Shown here in pieces: positions 27,022 to 38,777 of a stretch of 64,000 nt of DNA. A program made the translations under genes and the position numbers. Numbering within the stretch: position 1 is the stretch's first letter; each line of letters opens with the position of its first letter. The stretch is taken from positions 1,890,501-1,954,500 of the forward strand of contig NZ_CP058350.1 in assembly GCF_005860795.2 (NCBI RefSeq), in the 5' to 3' direction. The notes beneath the pieces are model-generated. The model was given only the letters and a program-made list of their open reading frames with translations, was not told the DNA's origin and did no database searches. This stretch comes from Peteryoungia desertarenae (GTDB taxonomy: Bacteria > Pseudomonadota > Alphaproteobacteria > Rhizobiales > Rhizobiaceae).

Positions 27022-27345
27022 TTAGCGCTCAGGTTCTGCAAACATCTCATCAAGGCGGACGGGCGGGCGATCCGGAAAACGGGCAACAATTTCCAGCTCG
27101 CCGCCCATGGCGCCAATATAGTCTCGCAAGGTCGACAAAAGCAGGTCGTTACGGCGCTCAAGGCGCGATATGTTTTCCTGATTGACGCCGAGAACTGTCG
27201 CCAGGCTCTCCTGTGTCACATCCCGCGACTTTCGCAATTCCTGAAGCGTCCGGTATTGTTGCAAACGGTCTTGCCCGCGCTGCTCAAGATCCCGACGCTT
27301 GTCCTCTGGAAGCGATGCAAATGCCTGATCCAGTGTTCGTGCCAT
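27022..27345 (-). CDS. XRE-type antitoxin (HigA-like)
   Basis: A 107-residue protein with a helix-turn-helix (about 35-90, VTQESLATVLGVNQENISRLERR) and a conserved LRDYIGAMGGELEIVARFPD segment, the pattern of antitoxins paired with RelE/HigB-type toxins. It follows the toxin gene by two bases on the same strand, in the HigBA order, and should both neutralise the toxin and repress the operon. Confidence 0.88.
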   Translation of the reverse strand: MARTLDQAFASLPEDKRRDLEQRGQDRLQQYRTLQELRKSRDVTQESLATVLGVNQENISRLERRNDLLLSTLRDYIGAMGGELEIVARFPDRPPVRLDEMFAEPER

Positions 27346-27347
27346 TG

Positions 27348-27719
27348 TCAGTCTTCCTTCTGCTTATCCAGATAGGCGGCGAAACGTCTGTCTGCCTTTT
27401 CGATCAGGCGCTTGTAAAACCGTGTTTCACTCACTCCTGATTTGTCTCCCGCAACAAGAAGCACTGCCTGTCGCTGGGGGTCGAACGCATAGGCGAGACG
27501 CCACACACCATCAACCGCTCGAAAGCGCAGTTCTTTCATGTTCGAAAACCGGGAGCCCTTCAGCGTATCCGCCCAGGGCCGCCCGAGCTGTGGCCCGTAA
27601 GCCTTGAGTAGAGGCAGCGAAATGAAGATCTCATCCCTGACCGCTTCCGGCAGGGCCTCGAATTCCGGATCGAATTCATCATGCAGCAACACGCGCCATT
27701 CCATGCCAAAATATGACAT
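27348..27719 (-). CDS. RelE/HigB-type toxin (Gp49-like)
   Basis: A protein of up to 123 residues of the phage-derived Gp49-like/HigB group: EFEALPEAVRDEIFISLPLL, then GRPWADTLKGSRFSNMKELRF, and RLAYAFDPQRQAVLLVAGDKSG, ending in a helix KLIEKADRRFAAYL. These toxins cleave mRNA on the ribosome. The start may be at 27719 or at the ATG at 27704 (MEWRVL). It is the first gene of the pair and is preceded by a palindrome. Confidence 0.88.
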   Translation of the reverse strand: MSYFGMEWRVLLHDEFDPEFEALPEAVRDEIFISLPLLKAYGPQLGRPWADTLKGSRFSNMKELRFRAVDGVWRLAYAFDPQRQAVLLVAGDKSGVSETRFYKRLIEKADRRFAAYLDKQKED

Positions 27720-27730
27720 CTATGGCATAT
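27713..27730 (-). promoter_or_regulatory. Probable operator palindrome of the higBA-like operon
   Basis: On the minus strand TATGCCAT - AG - ATGTCATA, with one mismatch in each arm of eight, covers the start of the toxin gene. AT-rich symmetry at the start of a toxin-antitoxin operon suggests binding by the HigA-like protein; this is inference. Confidence 0.45.
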
Positions 27731-27783
27731 GACTTCAACGGCATTCTATGAGAGCGAGTGAAATGCCACTTCGCGCTTCGCAC

Positions 27784-28395
27784 TCAGCCAAGAACGCCAA
27801 GGGCCGCAAGGTCAGTCCTGAGCTGCTCCGCACCGGTGAAATGCACGGCCTGCCAGCCGGCCTGACGCGCGCCCTCGACATTCGCATAGCTGTCATCGAT
27901 GAAGATCGTATGCGCTGGCTGAAGTCCAAAATCCTTCGCATGCAGCTCGTAGATCGCCACATCCGGTTTGATCAGGCCGACTTCGCCGGAAACCGTCACG
28001 CCGCGCGGGCGGTTGAGGAAGTGATACATCTGCCGCGCCTCCTTGAAGGTATCGGCAGCGAAATTCGTCAGCATGGTCACGTCTCGGCCCTCATCGATCA
28101 GGCCGGTCATGATCGCGACGCTCTCGTCATAGGCATAGGGCACCATCTCTGCCCAGTATTTGCGGAAAGCGCGGATATGCTCCTCGCGGTCCGGAAACTG
28201 GTCAATCAGCAGCGCTTCGGCGTCGTGCCAGCTGCGCCCGCGATCCTGTTCCAGATTCCAGTCATGTGTGCAGATGCGTTGAAAGAAGTCCGCTCGCTCC
28301 TCGGCGTCCGGAATGATCCGGGCAAATGGCAGGTTCGGATCGTAATGGATCAGCACCTTGCCGATGTCGAAAACGATGTGGCGGATTTCGCTCAT
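27784..28395 (-). CDS. HAD-family hydrolase
   Basis: A 203-residue HAD-fold protein of the YihX/epoxide-hydrolase-N-like group. Motif I is VFDIGKVLIHYD, where the first aspartate is the nucleophile and the usual second aspartate position is glycine, as in some relatives; motif II is MLTNFAADT, motif III lysine is in LIKPD and motif IV is FIDDSYANVEGA. The substrate is unknown. It lies three bases after the mutY stop, probably co-transcribed with mutY. Confidence 0.88.
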   Translation of the reverse strand: MSEIRHIVFDIGKVLIHYDPNLPFARIIPDAEERADFFQRICTHDWNLEQDRGRSWHDAEALLIDQFPDREEHIRAFRKYWAEMVPYAYDESVAIMTGLIDEGRDVTMLTNFAADTFKEARQMYHFLNRPRGVTVSGEVGLIKPDVAIYELHAKDFGLQPAHTIFIDDSYANVEGARQAGWQAVHFTGAEQLRTDLAALGVLG

Positions 28396-28398
28396 GAG

Positions 28399-29505
28399 TC
28401 AGTCCTTGGAGGTTGAGAAGGCTGTGGGAATAGCGGCTGCAATTGCCTTCTTCATGACAGTTGGCAGCGCTTCCCCATCAAGTTCGGTGACGGGCACCCA
28501 GGAACCGTGATCACCGGAGGGGGCATCGATCGGCCCGACGCGGAAGATCGAAAGACGGAGTTCGAAATGGGTGAAGACATGGGAGATTGCGCCCGCCGCC
28601 TGCCAGTCGGCAGGGAAGGGGGCGGCCTCCATACTTGTCGCGCCATCCTGCCTTGAGGTCCAGTCGGTTGTCGGCACCTCGGTCATCCCGCCCAATAGCC
28701 CGCTTTCCACCCGCTTGCGCAGGAGAATTCTCCCCTCACGGTCAACCGCGATAAAGGCGGCACCCAGCCGCACCGGCTTTGCCTTCTTGGCGGCCTTGAC
28801 GGGAAAACGCTCCGGCTCGTCGGTCGCGAGTGCCATACAGACATCGTTGAACGGACAGAGCGCACAGGCCGGGCGCTTCGGCGTGCAGATCGTGGCGCCG
28901 AGATCCATCATCGCCTGGGCAAAGTCGCCGGGCCGATCGGTCGGCGTGAGTTCCGCCACCTTCGCCTTCATCTGCGGTTTCGATCCGGGGAGCGGCGCCT
29001 CGATCGCGTAAAGTCGCGAAATCACCCGCTCGACATTGCCATCCATCACGGCGGATGGGCGGTTGAAGGCGATTGCGGCCACCGCTGCCGACGTATAGTC
29101 GCCGATGCCGGGAAGCGCGCGCAAACCCTCTTCCGTATCGGGAAATATACCACCATGTTCGAAGGCGACGGCTTCGGCGCATTTCTTCAGGTTCCGCGCC
29201 CGGGCATAATATCCAAGCCCCGCCCAGGCGGCCATCACATCCTCGGTTGGCGCCTCTGCGAGTTCCTTCACTGTCGGCCAGCGGGCGGTGAACTTGGCAA
29301 AGTAAGCCTTCACAGCCGCAACCGTCGTCTGCTGCAGCATCACCTCCGACATCCAGATGTGATAGGGATCTGGCGTCACCCCACGCTTTGCCGCCGAAGG
29401 CGAAATGCGCCAGGGCAGCTCGCGATGATGGCGGTCATACCAGGTAAGGAGGGGTGCGGCCTCTGGCCTCTTTCTGTCGTTGCTGTGGGGAATCACGCGC
29501 TGCAT
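28399..29505 (-). CDS. mutY: A/G-specific adenine glycosylase
   Basis: A 368-residue MutY, which removes adenine opposite 8-oxoguanine. It has the helix-hairpin-helix LPGIGDYTSAAV, the catalytic aspartate in VMDGNVERV, the upstream EVMLQQTTV with the catalytic glutamate, and the [4Fe-4S] ligands C-x6-C-x2-C-x5-C in CTPKRPACALCPFNDVC. A C-terminal NUDIX-like domain reads the oxidised base. I use the ATG at 29505; a start further upstream would overlap the divergent DUF721 gene start region. Confidence 0.95.
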   Translation of the reverse strand: MQRVIPHSNDRKRPEAAPLLTWYDRHHRELPWRISPSAAKRGVTPDPYHIWMSEVMLQQTTVAAVKAYFAKFTARWPTVKELAEAPTEDVMAAWAGLGYYARARNLKKCAEAVAFEHGGIFPDTEEGLRALPGIGDYTSAAVAAIAFNRPSAVMDGNVERVISRLYAIEAPLPGSKPQMKAKVAELTPTDRPGDFAQAMMDLGATICTPKRPACALCPFNDVCMALATDEPERFPVKAAKKAKPVRLGAAFIAVDREGRILLRKRVESGLLGGMTEVPTTDWTSRQDGATSMEAAPFPADWQAAGAISHVFTHFELRLSIFRVGPIDAPSGDHGSWVPVTELDGEALPTVMKKAIAAAIPTAFSTSKD

Positions 29506-29597
29506 TTGCCGAATTGAGTGTGCTGCGGTTATATCTGACCAAATCACCGTCCGGTTCAAGGTCTGGCCGGCATCTTGCAAGTGGACATGCAGAACCA

Positions 29598-30095
29598 ATG
29601 GCTCCCCCGAGGAAAAGCGCCGCCCAGATTGCGGAAATCGCCAACGGCATCGTCGATCCGGTGCTGGCGCGGCGTGCCGGCATCACAACGGCGCTGCTCG
29701 GCTCCTGGGATGAGATCGCCGGTGCAAGCTTTGCCGATTGCACGAGACCCGAAAAGATCACCTGGCCGCGCCGCTCAGACCTGCCGGACGAAGGCGGTCA
29801 TCGGCCGGGTCTTCTGGTCATTGCCTGCGAGGGAGCACGCGCGCTCTTTCTGTCTCACGCGCAGGGCGAACTGATCGCTCGCATCAACGGCTTCTTCGGC
29901 TATCCTGCCATCGGCCAGATCCGGATAGTCCAGAAGCCGGTCTCCAATGCCAGCCTGAGACCTCGGCGCCCCCGCAAGCTGGAGGGCGAAAAGGCGCGTC
30001 GGCTGGAGGCGATGATGGAAGGGATCGAAAGCGATAACCTCCGCCGCGCCATCGAGCGGCTCGGCACCGGTGTCATGTCTGCCCGCCGCAAATGA
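29598..30095 (+). CDS. DUF721 (DciA-like) protein
   Basis: A 165-residue DUF721 protein. The segment LGSWDEIAGASFADCTRPEKITWP and the LSHAQGELIARINGFFGY core match the family, of which DciA is the replicative helicase loader in many bacteria. Rhizobial members are shorter or diverged, so the helicase-loading role is a family-based inference. It is divergent from mutY and followed by the DsbA-like gene and smc, a conserved order in Rhizobiaceae. Confidence 0.85.
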   Translation: MAPPRKSAAQIAEIANGIVDPVLARRAGITTALLGSWDEIAGASFADCTRPEKITWPRRSDLPDEGGHRPGLLVIACEGARALFLSHAQGELIARINGFFGYPAIGQIRIVQKPVSNASLRPRRPRKLEGEKARRLEAMMEGIESDNLRRAIERLGTGVMSARRK

Positions 30096-30259
30096 GCAAG
30101 CTCAAACTCATTGTTCATGAATCATGAACAAAGTTTAATCCGCAAACGCGTGAAATGTCACAGAACTTTGATAAAACCCTGGGGAGCCTGCCTTGTTTGG
30201 TGCACGCCTGCGCTATATCGGTGGCCATAGGTTTTAGAAAAACGTCTGACAGGTGTCCC

Positions 30260-31012
30260 ATGCCGATTTCCGAACTTTCGATCACCAAGCGCCGCCTCAT
30301 GGGCGGCATTGCCGTGCTCGTTGCTGGTGCCGTCCTTGCCGGTTGCAGTGATGCTGAAGACACGGCGGCAAACTCGCAGCCGGCCAATCCCGGCGTGAGC
30401 TATGAGACGACTGCGTCGACCCCGGCCAATGTCGAAATTCCGGAGGCTGACCGGGAGATCGACATGGAAGAGGCGTTGAAGCCCGGTCCGCTGAAGGAAA
30501 TGGCGCTTGGCGATCCGAATGCGCCGGTGAAGATCATCGAATACATGTCGATGACTTGCTCGCATTGCGCCAATTTCCATACCCGCACCTTTGACGAGAT
30601 CAAGGCCAGATACATCGACACCGGCAAGGTCTATTTCGTTGTGCGTGAGTTCCCGTTCCCGCAGGACACCGCATCGCTCGCAGCCTTCATGCTGGCGCGT
30701 TGCACGACCGAGGACCGCTACTTCCCCTTCGTCTCGACGCTCTTCAAGCAGCAGCGTGCCTGGGCAGCCCCGGCGGACGGCGATGTGCGCAATGCCATGC
30801 TGCAAATCTCCAAGCTGGCAGGTTTTACACAGGAGACCTTCGATGCGTGCTTGACGAACGGGCAGCTAGCGGCTGATGTGTCGGCCGTGCGCGACCGTGG
30901 CGCCCAGGAATTCAGGGTGGATTCGACCCCGACCTTCCTGATCAATGGCAAGGTTTATTCGGGAGACATGTCGGTTGACTCCATGTCGGCCCTCATCGAC
31001 AGCATGCTCTAA
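30260..31012 (+). CDS. DsbA-like thioredoxin-fold lipoprotein
   Basis: A 250-residue exported protein. The signal peptide ends with the lipobox VLAGC; a low-complexity linker (about 30-75) leads to a DsbA/thioredoxin domain with active site CSHC in YMSMTCSHCANFH and the cis-proline loop VDSTPTFLINGKVYSG. It would act in disulfide exchange at the cell envelope. I choose the ATG at 30260 with AGGTG upstream. A hairpin terminator follows the stop. Confidence 0.9.
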   Translation: MPISELSITKRRLMGGIAVLVAGAVLAGCSDAEDTAANSQPANPGVSYETTASTPANVEIPEADREIDMEEALKPGPLKEMALGDPNAPVKIIEYMSMTCSHCANFHTRTFDEIKARYIDTGKVYFVVREFPFPQDTASLAAFMLARCTTEDRYFPFVSTLFKQQRAWAAPADGDVRNAMLQISKLAGFTQETFDACLTNGQLAADVSAVRDRGAQEFRVDSTPTFLINGKVYSGDMSVDSMSALIDSML

Positions 31013-31032
31013 GCGACCCATTTTCATGATGG

Positions 31033-31064
31033 CGGGCGCCGGGGAAACCTGTGCGCCCGTTTTG
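31033..31064 (+). terminator. Intrinsic terminator after the dsbA-like gene
   Basis: CGGGCGC pairs with GCGCCCG across a 13-base loop and is followed by TTTT, 20 bases after the stop codon and ahead of smc. Confidence 0.7.
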
Positions 31065-31120
31065 CTGCGTAACGCCGGTATCAAGGCCTCGGTACTCGCC
31101 GTGAAGGCTGAGGCAGCGGC

Positions 31121-34100
31121 ATGAAGTTCAATCGCCTGCGCCTCGTCGGTTTCAAGTCCTTCGTCGAACCGTCCGAATTCATCATAGAGCGCGGTCTGAC
31201 CGGCATTGTCGGGCCGAATGGTTGCGGCAAGTCGAACCTTGTCGAAGCCCTGCGCTGGGTCATGGGGGAAAACTCCTACAAGAACATGCGCGCCTCCGGC
31301 ATGGATGACGTCATCTTCTCCGGCTCGGGAAACCGCCCCGCACGCAATTCGGCAGAGGTCGGCCTTTATCTCGACAATTCCGATCGCACGGCACCGGCGG
31401 GCTTCAACGATTCCGACGAAATCCAGGTCACCCGTCGTATTGAGCGGGGTGCGGGTTCTGTCTACCGCATCAACGGCAAGGAAGCCCGCGCCAAGGATGT
31501 TCAGCTGCTCTTTGCCGATGCTTCGACAGGCGCACGGTCACCCTCCATGGTCGGCCAGGGGCGCATTGGTGAACTGATCCAGGCAAAGCCACAGGCGCGC
31601 CGGCAACTGCTGGAAGAAGCCGCTGGCATTTCAGGCCTCCATTCGCGTCGCCACGAGGCCGAACTTCGCCTGCGTGCGGCAGAGACAAATCTGGAACGGC
31701 TTGAGGATATTACCGCCCAGCTTGAAAGCCAGATCGAGAGCCTGAAGCGCCAGGCTCGCCAGGCCAATCGTTTCAAGCAGTTGTCAGCAGACATTCGCGC
31801 CCATGAGGCCATGCTCCTGCATATCCGCTGGGCCGAGGCGAAGCGGGCGGAAGGTGAGGCTGAAAGCGCGCTCAACCAGGCCATGTCACTGGTGGCCGAA
31901 AGAGCGAACCAGCAGATGGAAGCGGCCAAGCTCCAGGCGGTTGCAAGCCTCAAGATGCCGGAACTGCGCGAGGAGGAAGCGAAAGCCGCCGCCGCCCTGC
32001 AGCGGTTGCAGATTGCCCGCAGTCAGCTCGATGAAGAGGCCAACCGGATTTTGCGCCGCCGGGATGAACTGACCCGCCGTCTGGCGCAGCTGGATGAAGA
32101 CATCCGCCGCGAAGAGCGCCTCGTCTCGGAAAATGCCGAGGTGATTGCCCGTCTGTCCGAGGAAGAGGCCGAGCTTGAGGAAATCCTTGCCGATGCCGGT
32201 CGTTTCGCAGAAGACGCGAAGGAAGCCTTCGATGCTGCATCGGTCGCGTTGGCCGACAGCGAGCGCGACTTCACCCGCCTGACGGCAGAACGCGCGGAAA
32301 CGGCTGCGGGTCGCAACCAGCTGGAGCGCGCCATCCGTGATCTGGCTGATCGCCGCGCCCGTCTGGAGCGCCAGCTTGCAGACGCCGCGCGCGAGCTTTC
32401 CGATATCTCCGACCGCATCGCCGCAATGCCGGACCCGGAGGAAAAGCGCGAACGGGTCGAGATGGCAGAGCAGGCTGTTGCCGATGCCGAGACCGCCGCC
32501 ATGGAAGCCGAAGCCGCCCTTGCCGAGGCGCGCCGCACCGAAAGCCTGCTTCGTCAGCCGCTGGAGGCCGCGCGATCCCGCGTCAACGGCCTGGAGACCG
32601 AGGCGCGTACCATCGCCCGCATTCTCGCCTCTGCCACAACGGGCGACTTTCCGCCTGTTGCCGATCAGCTCTCGGTTGATCGCGGCTTTGAGACGGCCCT
32701 GGGTGCCGCTCTGGGCGACGATCTCGATAGCGCCCTCGATCCTCAGGCACCAGCGCACTGGCGTGGCAATGGCGATGGCGCCTTCGACCCGACGCTTCCT
32801 CAGGGGGTCGCACCGCTTATCGATCATGTGCAGGGACCCGCCGCCCTGACGAGGGCTCTTCGCCAGATTGGTGTGGTCGACGCGTCAGAGGCATTGGCCC
32901 TCATGCCGCAGCTCGCGCCCGGCCAGCGGCTCGTCACCCGCGATGGCGCCGTCTATCGCTGGGATGGCCATGTCACCGGTTCGGAAGCGCCAAGTGCCGC
33001 CGCCCTGCGGCTCGCCCAGAAAAACCGTCTGGCTGAGATCGAGCGGGAGGTCGAGGAAGCGCGTTATGCACTCATCGAGGCAGAGGATCGCCTGACCGAG
33101 GCTGCCGAAACGATACGCGCCGAGGAAGCCCGTCTCGCCGACGCCCGCGATCTGAGCCGCCTCGCCGTGCGCCAGCTCGCCGAAGCCCGGGAAGCCCTCT
33201 CGCAGGCCGAGCGTGCGTCCGGCGATCTCGTTCGTCGTCGCGTGGTGATTGAAGAGGCGGCCAACGGTCTGAAGGGGCAGATCGAGGAGATCGTCGAGCA
33301 GGAGGAGACGGCCCGCATCGAGATGGAAGAGACGCCGGATCTCTTCGCCCTGGAGGCCCGGCTGCGTGAAGCGGAAGCCGTTGTTGCCCGCGATCGCGGC
33401 TTTCTCGCGGAGGCGCGTGCCCGTTTCGAGGGGCTCGCCCGCGAAGACGAGATGCGCCGCCGCCGCGTTCATTCGATCCGGCAGGAAAAGCAGAACTGGC
33501 AGAACCGGGCAAGCTCCGCCAACGAGCACATCGCCACGCTGCGGGAGCGTGAGGCTGAAGCCCGCGAAGAAATTGCCGATCTCGAACTGGCCCCCGACGA
33601 ATTTGATGACAAGCGTCGTGCGTTGATGTCGGCTCTCGACAAGGCCGAGAAGGAACGCCGCGACGCCGCTGACCGGCTGGTGGAGGCTGAAACCCGCCAG
33701 CGCGAGGCCGACCAGAAGGCTGCCTCAGCGCTTGCAGCCCTTGCCGAAAGCCGCGAAAAACGGGGCCGTGCCGAAGAGCGTCTCGTCTCCGCCCGCGATT
33801 GGCGCGTCGAGGCCGAAGCCCGCATTCAGGACACGCTGAATGTGCCGCCGCATGAGGCCTTCCGCCTGACGGGCCTGAAGGACCCCGCAAACATTGCCGA
33901 TCTGCGCGAAGTCGAGCGCAATCTCGACCGCCTGCGCATGGAGCGCGAACGGCTGGGAGCCGTCAATCTGCGGGCCGACGAAGAGCAGCAGGAGCTTTCT
34001 GAAAAGCTGGCCATCCTCATCAAGGAGCGCGACGACATCATCGACGCCATCCGCAAGCTGCGCGGTGCCATCCAGAGCCTGAACCGCGAGGGCCGTGAGC

Positions 34101-34585
34101 GTCTGATCGCCGCCTTCGATATCGTCAACGCCCAGTTCCAGCGGCTCTTCACCCATCTCTTCAACGGGGGCACCGCGGAACTGCAACTGATCGAAAGCGA
34201 CGATCCGCTCGAAGCCGGCCTTGAAATCCTGGCCCGCCCGCCGGGCAAGAAGCCGCAGACCATGACGCTGCTTTCGGGCGGCGAACAGGCGCTCACCGCC
34301 ATGGCCCTGATCTTCGCCGTCTTCCTGACGAACCCCGCGCCGATCTGCGTTCTCGACGAGGTCGACGCGCCGCTCGACGACCACAATGTCGAGCGCTACT
34401 GCAACCTGATGGACGAGATGGCCGCCTCCACCGAGACCCGTTTCGTCATCATCACCCACAACCCCATCACCATGGCCCGCATGAACCGCCTCTTCGGCGT
34501 CACCATGGCAGAGCAGGGGGTCAGCCAGCTCGTCTCCGTCGACCTCCAGACGGCAGAAGCCCTGCGCGAGCGCGACATCGCCTGA
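31121..34585 (+). CDS. smc: Chromosome segregation protein SMC
   Basis: A 1154-residue SMC ATPase that condenses and segregates the chromosome. The Walker A is GPNGCGKSN (about residues 29-37); two long coiled coils (about 170-500 and 660-1000) flank a hinge (about 510-650); the C-terminal head has the signature LLSGGEQALTAMA and Walker B VLDEVDAPLDDHNVERY. The length is standard for alphaproteobacterial SMC. It stands as its own unit after a terminator; the scpAB partners are not in the window. Confidence 0.97.
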   Translation: MKFNRLRLVGFKSFVEPSEFIIERGLTGIVGPNGCGKSNLVEALRWVMGENSYKNMRASGMDDVIFSGSGNRPARNSAEVGLYLDNSDRTAPAGFNDSDEIQVTRRIERGAGSVYRINGKEARAKDVQLLFADASTGARSPSMVGQGRIGELIQAKPQARRQLLEEAAGISGLHSRRHEAELRLRAAETNLERLEDITAQLESQIESLKRQARQANRFKQLSADIRAHEAMLLHIRWAEAKRAEGEAESALNQAMSLVAERANQQMEAAKLQAVASLKMPELREEEAKAAAALQRLQIARSQLDEEANRILRRRDELTRRLAQLDEDIRREERLVSENAEVIARLSEEEAELEEILADAGRFAEDAKEAFDAASVALADSERDFTRLTAERAETAAGRNQLERAIRDLADRRARLERQLADAARELSDISDRIAAMPDPEEKRERVEMAEQAVADAETAAMEAEAALAEARRTESLLRQPLEAARSRVNGLETEARTIARILASATTGDFPPVADQLSVDRGFETALGAALGDDLDSALDPQAPAHWRGNGDGAFDPTLPQGVAPLIDHVQGPAALTRALRQIGVVDASEALALMPQLAPGQRLVTRDGAVYRWDGHVTGSEAPSAAALRLAQKNRLAEIEREVEEARYALIEAEDRLTEAAETIRAEEARLADARDLSRLAVRQLAEAREALSQAERASGDLVRRRVVIEEAANGLKGQIEEIVEQEETARIEMEETPDLFALEARLREAEAVVARDRGFLAEARARFEGLAREDEMRRRRVHSIRQEKQNWQNRASSANEHIATLREREAEAREEIADLELAPDEFDDKRRALMSALDKAEKERRDAADRLVEAETRQREADQKAASALAALAESREKRGRAEERLVSARDWRVEAEARIQDTLNVPPHEAFRLTGLKDPANIADLREVERNLDRLRMERERLGAVNLRADEEQQELSEKLAILIKERDDIIDAIRKLRGAIQSLNREGRERLIAAFDIVNAQFQRLFTHLFNGGTAELQLIESDDPLEAGLEILARPPGKKPQTMTLLSGGEQALTAMALIFAVFLTNPAPICVLDEVDAPLDDHNVERYCNLMDEMAASTETRFVIITHNPITMARMNRLFGVTMAEQGVSQLVSVDLQTAEALRERDIA

Positions 34586-34736
34586 TCCGCTGAGCGAGGT
34601 TTTTGCTTTCATGCCTTCCAATCGAACATACAAGGCCCAAAAATGCCGAGGTGATTTGAATTGCCTCCGGATCTGCTGCCAGCGCGGATCGGGAATGCTG
34701 TGCCGAAAATCAGACTGGACCTGGTAAGGTGGCTGT

Positions 34737-35159
34737 ATGAGAAACCGGATCTGTCTCGCGCTCGTCATCCTGATTGGGATGAACTGGTCACCTGCGCTGT
34801 CGCAAACCAGAGAGAACGAGCTTTCCGGCCGGTTCCTTTCCGCAGTCATCACCACTTCGGAGCCCCATCGCGAGAGCCTGGAGGGGCTCATAAAGGGCAA
34901 GCCGGGCCTGCCCTCCTGGGTGCGCAACATGATGAGTCGCCCGCGCTTCATCGCCCTGGCCTCGGAGACCGTCGAAATTGCCGGGAAACCGATGGAGCTG
35001 TTTCGCGCCTGTGAGGCGGGGCGCTGCGCCGAAAGCGCACTCGCGGTTCTCTACACGCCAGATGGCAAGCGCGCGGTTCTGCGGATTGCCGATGACAGGC
35101 TCGGCGTCACGATTTTCGGCGATGCCTCGGAAGCGGAACTGCAGGTGTTGAGCCGATAG
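34737..35159 (+). CDS. Ivy-like lysozyme inhibitor family protein
   Basis: A 140-residue secreted protein with a signal peptide (about 1-22, cleavage after ALS) and the region LFRACEAGRCAESALAVLYTPDGKRA, which resembles the CKPHDC loop and following strand of Ivy, the inhibitor of vertebrate C-type lysozyme. The two cysteines are kept with four residues between them, but the His-Asp of the classical loop are Ala-Gly here, so inhibition of lysozyme is uncertain. AAGGTGG precedes the start. It lies alone between smc and ppdK. Confidence 0.68.
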   Translation: MRNRICLALVILIGMNWSPALSQTRENELSGRFLSAVITTSEPHRESLEGLIKGKPGLPSWVRNMMSRPRFIALASETVEIAGKPMELFRACEAGRCAESALAVLYTPDGKRAVLRIADDRLGVTIFGDASEAELQVLSR

Positions 35160-35403
35160 GCCGTATCCCATACGGACAGCCTCGTTTTCATCCTTTTGTG
35201 TGTCTTGAAAACAAAGGGCTGACATGCTCTCAAAACCAGATTGGACCGGATCTGATCTCGTTGCATCACCAACGGGTGAGCGGGGAAATCCAAGAGGCCT
35301 AATTAATGATGCAATGCAGCATATACTTGACATGTGAGCGTTTTCATTCTGTCACGTTTCCTGTAAACGTTGGAAAAACAAGCCTGTTGGGGTGGAGAGG
35401 GCA

Positions 35404-38070
<2,667 letters not shown>

Positions 38071-38074
38071 GGGT

Positions 38075-38335
38075 ATGGCTGAGATTGTTTCTGAATACGA
38101 TCCAGCCGAAGACCTCGCTTCACCCGACGCCATTTCCGTCTTCGTCAACGAAGCGCTTAAGACCGGCGATGCTGCCTATGTCACACACGCGCTTGGCGTT
38201 GTCGCCCGTGCAAAAGACATGGCCGGGATAGCTCGGGAAGCGGGACTCTCAAGCGACGGCAATCCGACGCTCAAGACCGCGCTTGCAGTCATGAAGGCGC
38301 TGGGCATTTCGCTTGCGGCCGATGTGGCGGGGTAA
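38075..38335 (+). CDS. Orphan addiction-module antidote protein (HTH)
   Basis: An 86-residue helix-turn-helix protein of the addiction-module antidote (COG3636-like) group: ISVFVNEALKTGDAAYVTHALGVVARAKDMAGIAREAGLS, then GNPTLKTALAVMKALGISL. Its normal partner is a RelE/HigB-type toxin encoded just upstream, but here the upstream gene is ppdK, only four bases away, and no toxin-like frame is seen on either side. It may be a solitary antitoxin or a captured regulator read through from ppdK. Confidence 0.82.
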   Translation: MAEIVSEYDPAEDLASPDAISVFVNEALKTGDAAYVTHALGVVARAKDMAGIAREAGLSSDGNPTLKTALAVMKALGISLAADVAG

Positions 38336-38378
38336 GGACACGCAACGGCGGCTTTGACGCAGATGCTTGCCCCTTGCA

Positions 38379-38777
38379 TCACTCACAGAGAATGATCCAC
38401 GGAGCCAGCATTGCTTCAAGTGCTGCCGGTGCGGTCTGCCGCAGGATCACCGCTTCCAACATCATACCAAGTTCTTCGCCGTCCGGATGCCTGAGGTCGT
38501 AACCGTTGTCATTGAGAAAGGCGATACCGGAGGCGAAGGCGGTCCGTTTGTTACCCTGCTCAAAGGCATGGGCCTGACCTATCGCCACCATAAGGTTGAC
38601 TGACAGCGATAACGTGTTGGAATTCTTCTCGTAAAAGAATGCATTTCGGGGCCGTAAAACTGCGCCGGCGAGCCGATCAGGAAACAACAGCGCGTGCCGC
38701 TCGCCCGTTCGCCCCACCAGATACCGATTGATTTCGATGACGGCTTGGTCATCAAGCCAGAGCGGCTCACTTGGCAA
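38379..38777 (-). CDS. Doc-type Fic toxin
   Basis: A protein of about 132 residues with the Doc/Fic core HAFEQGNKRTAF (consensus HxFxxGNKRT), the motif that transfers a phosphate or nucleotide group; Doc phosphorylates elongation factor Tu. The N-terminus LWLDDQAVIEINRYLVG is typical of Doc. I prefer the TTG at 38777, overlapping the end of the small antitoxin gene; another TTG lies at 38810. The second residue of the motif is Ala, not Pro as in Fic proper, as in many Doc proteins. Confidence 0.85.
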   Translation of the reverse strand: MPSEPLWLDDQAVIEINRYLVGRTGERHALLFPDRLAGAVLRPRNAFFYEKNSNTLSLSVNLMVAIGQAHAFEQGNKRTAFASGIAFLNDNGYDLRHPDGEELGMMLEAVILRQTAPAALEAMLAPWIILCE

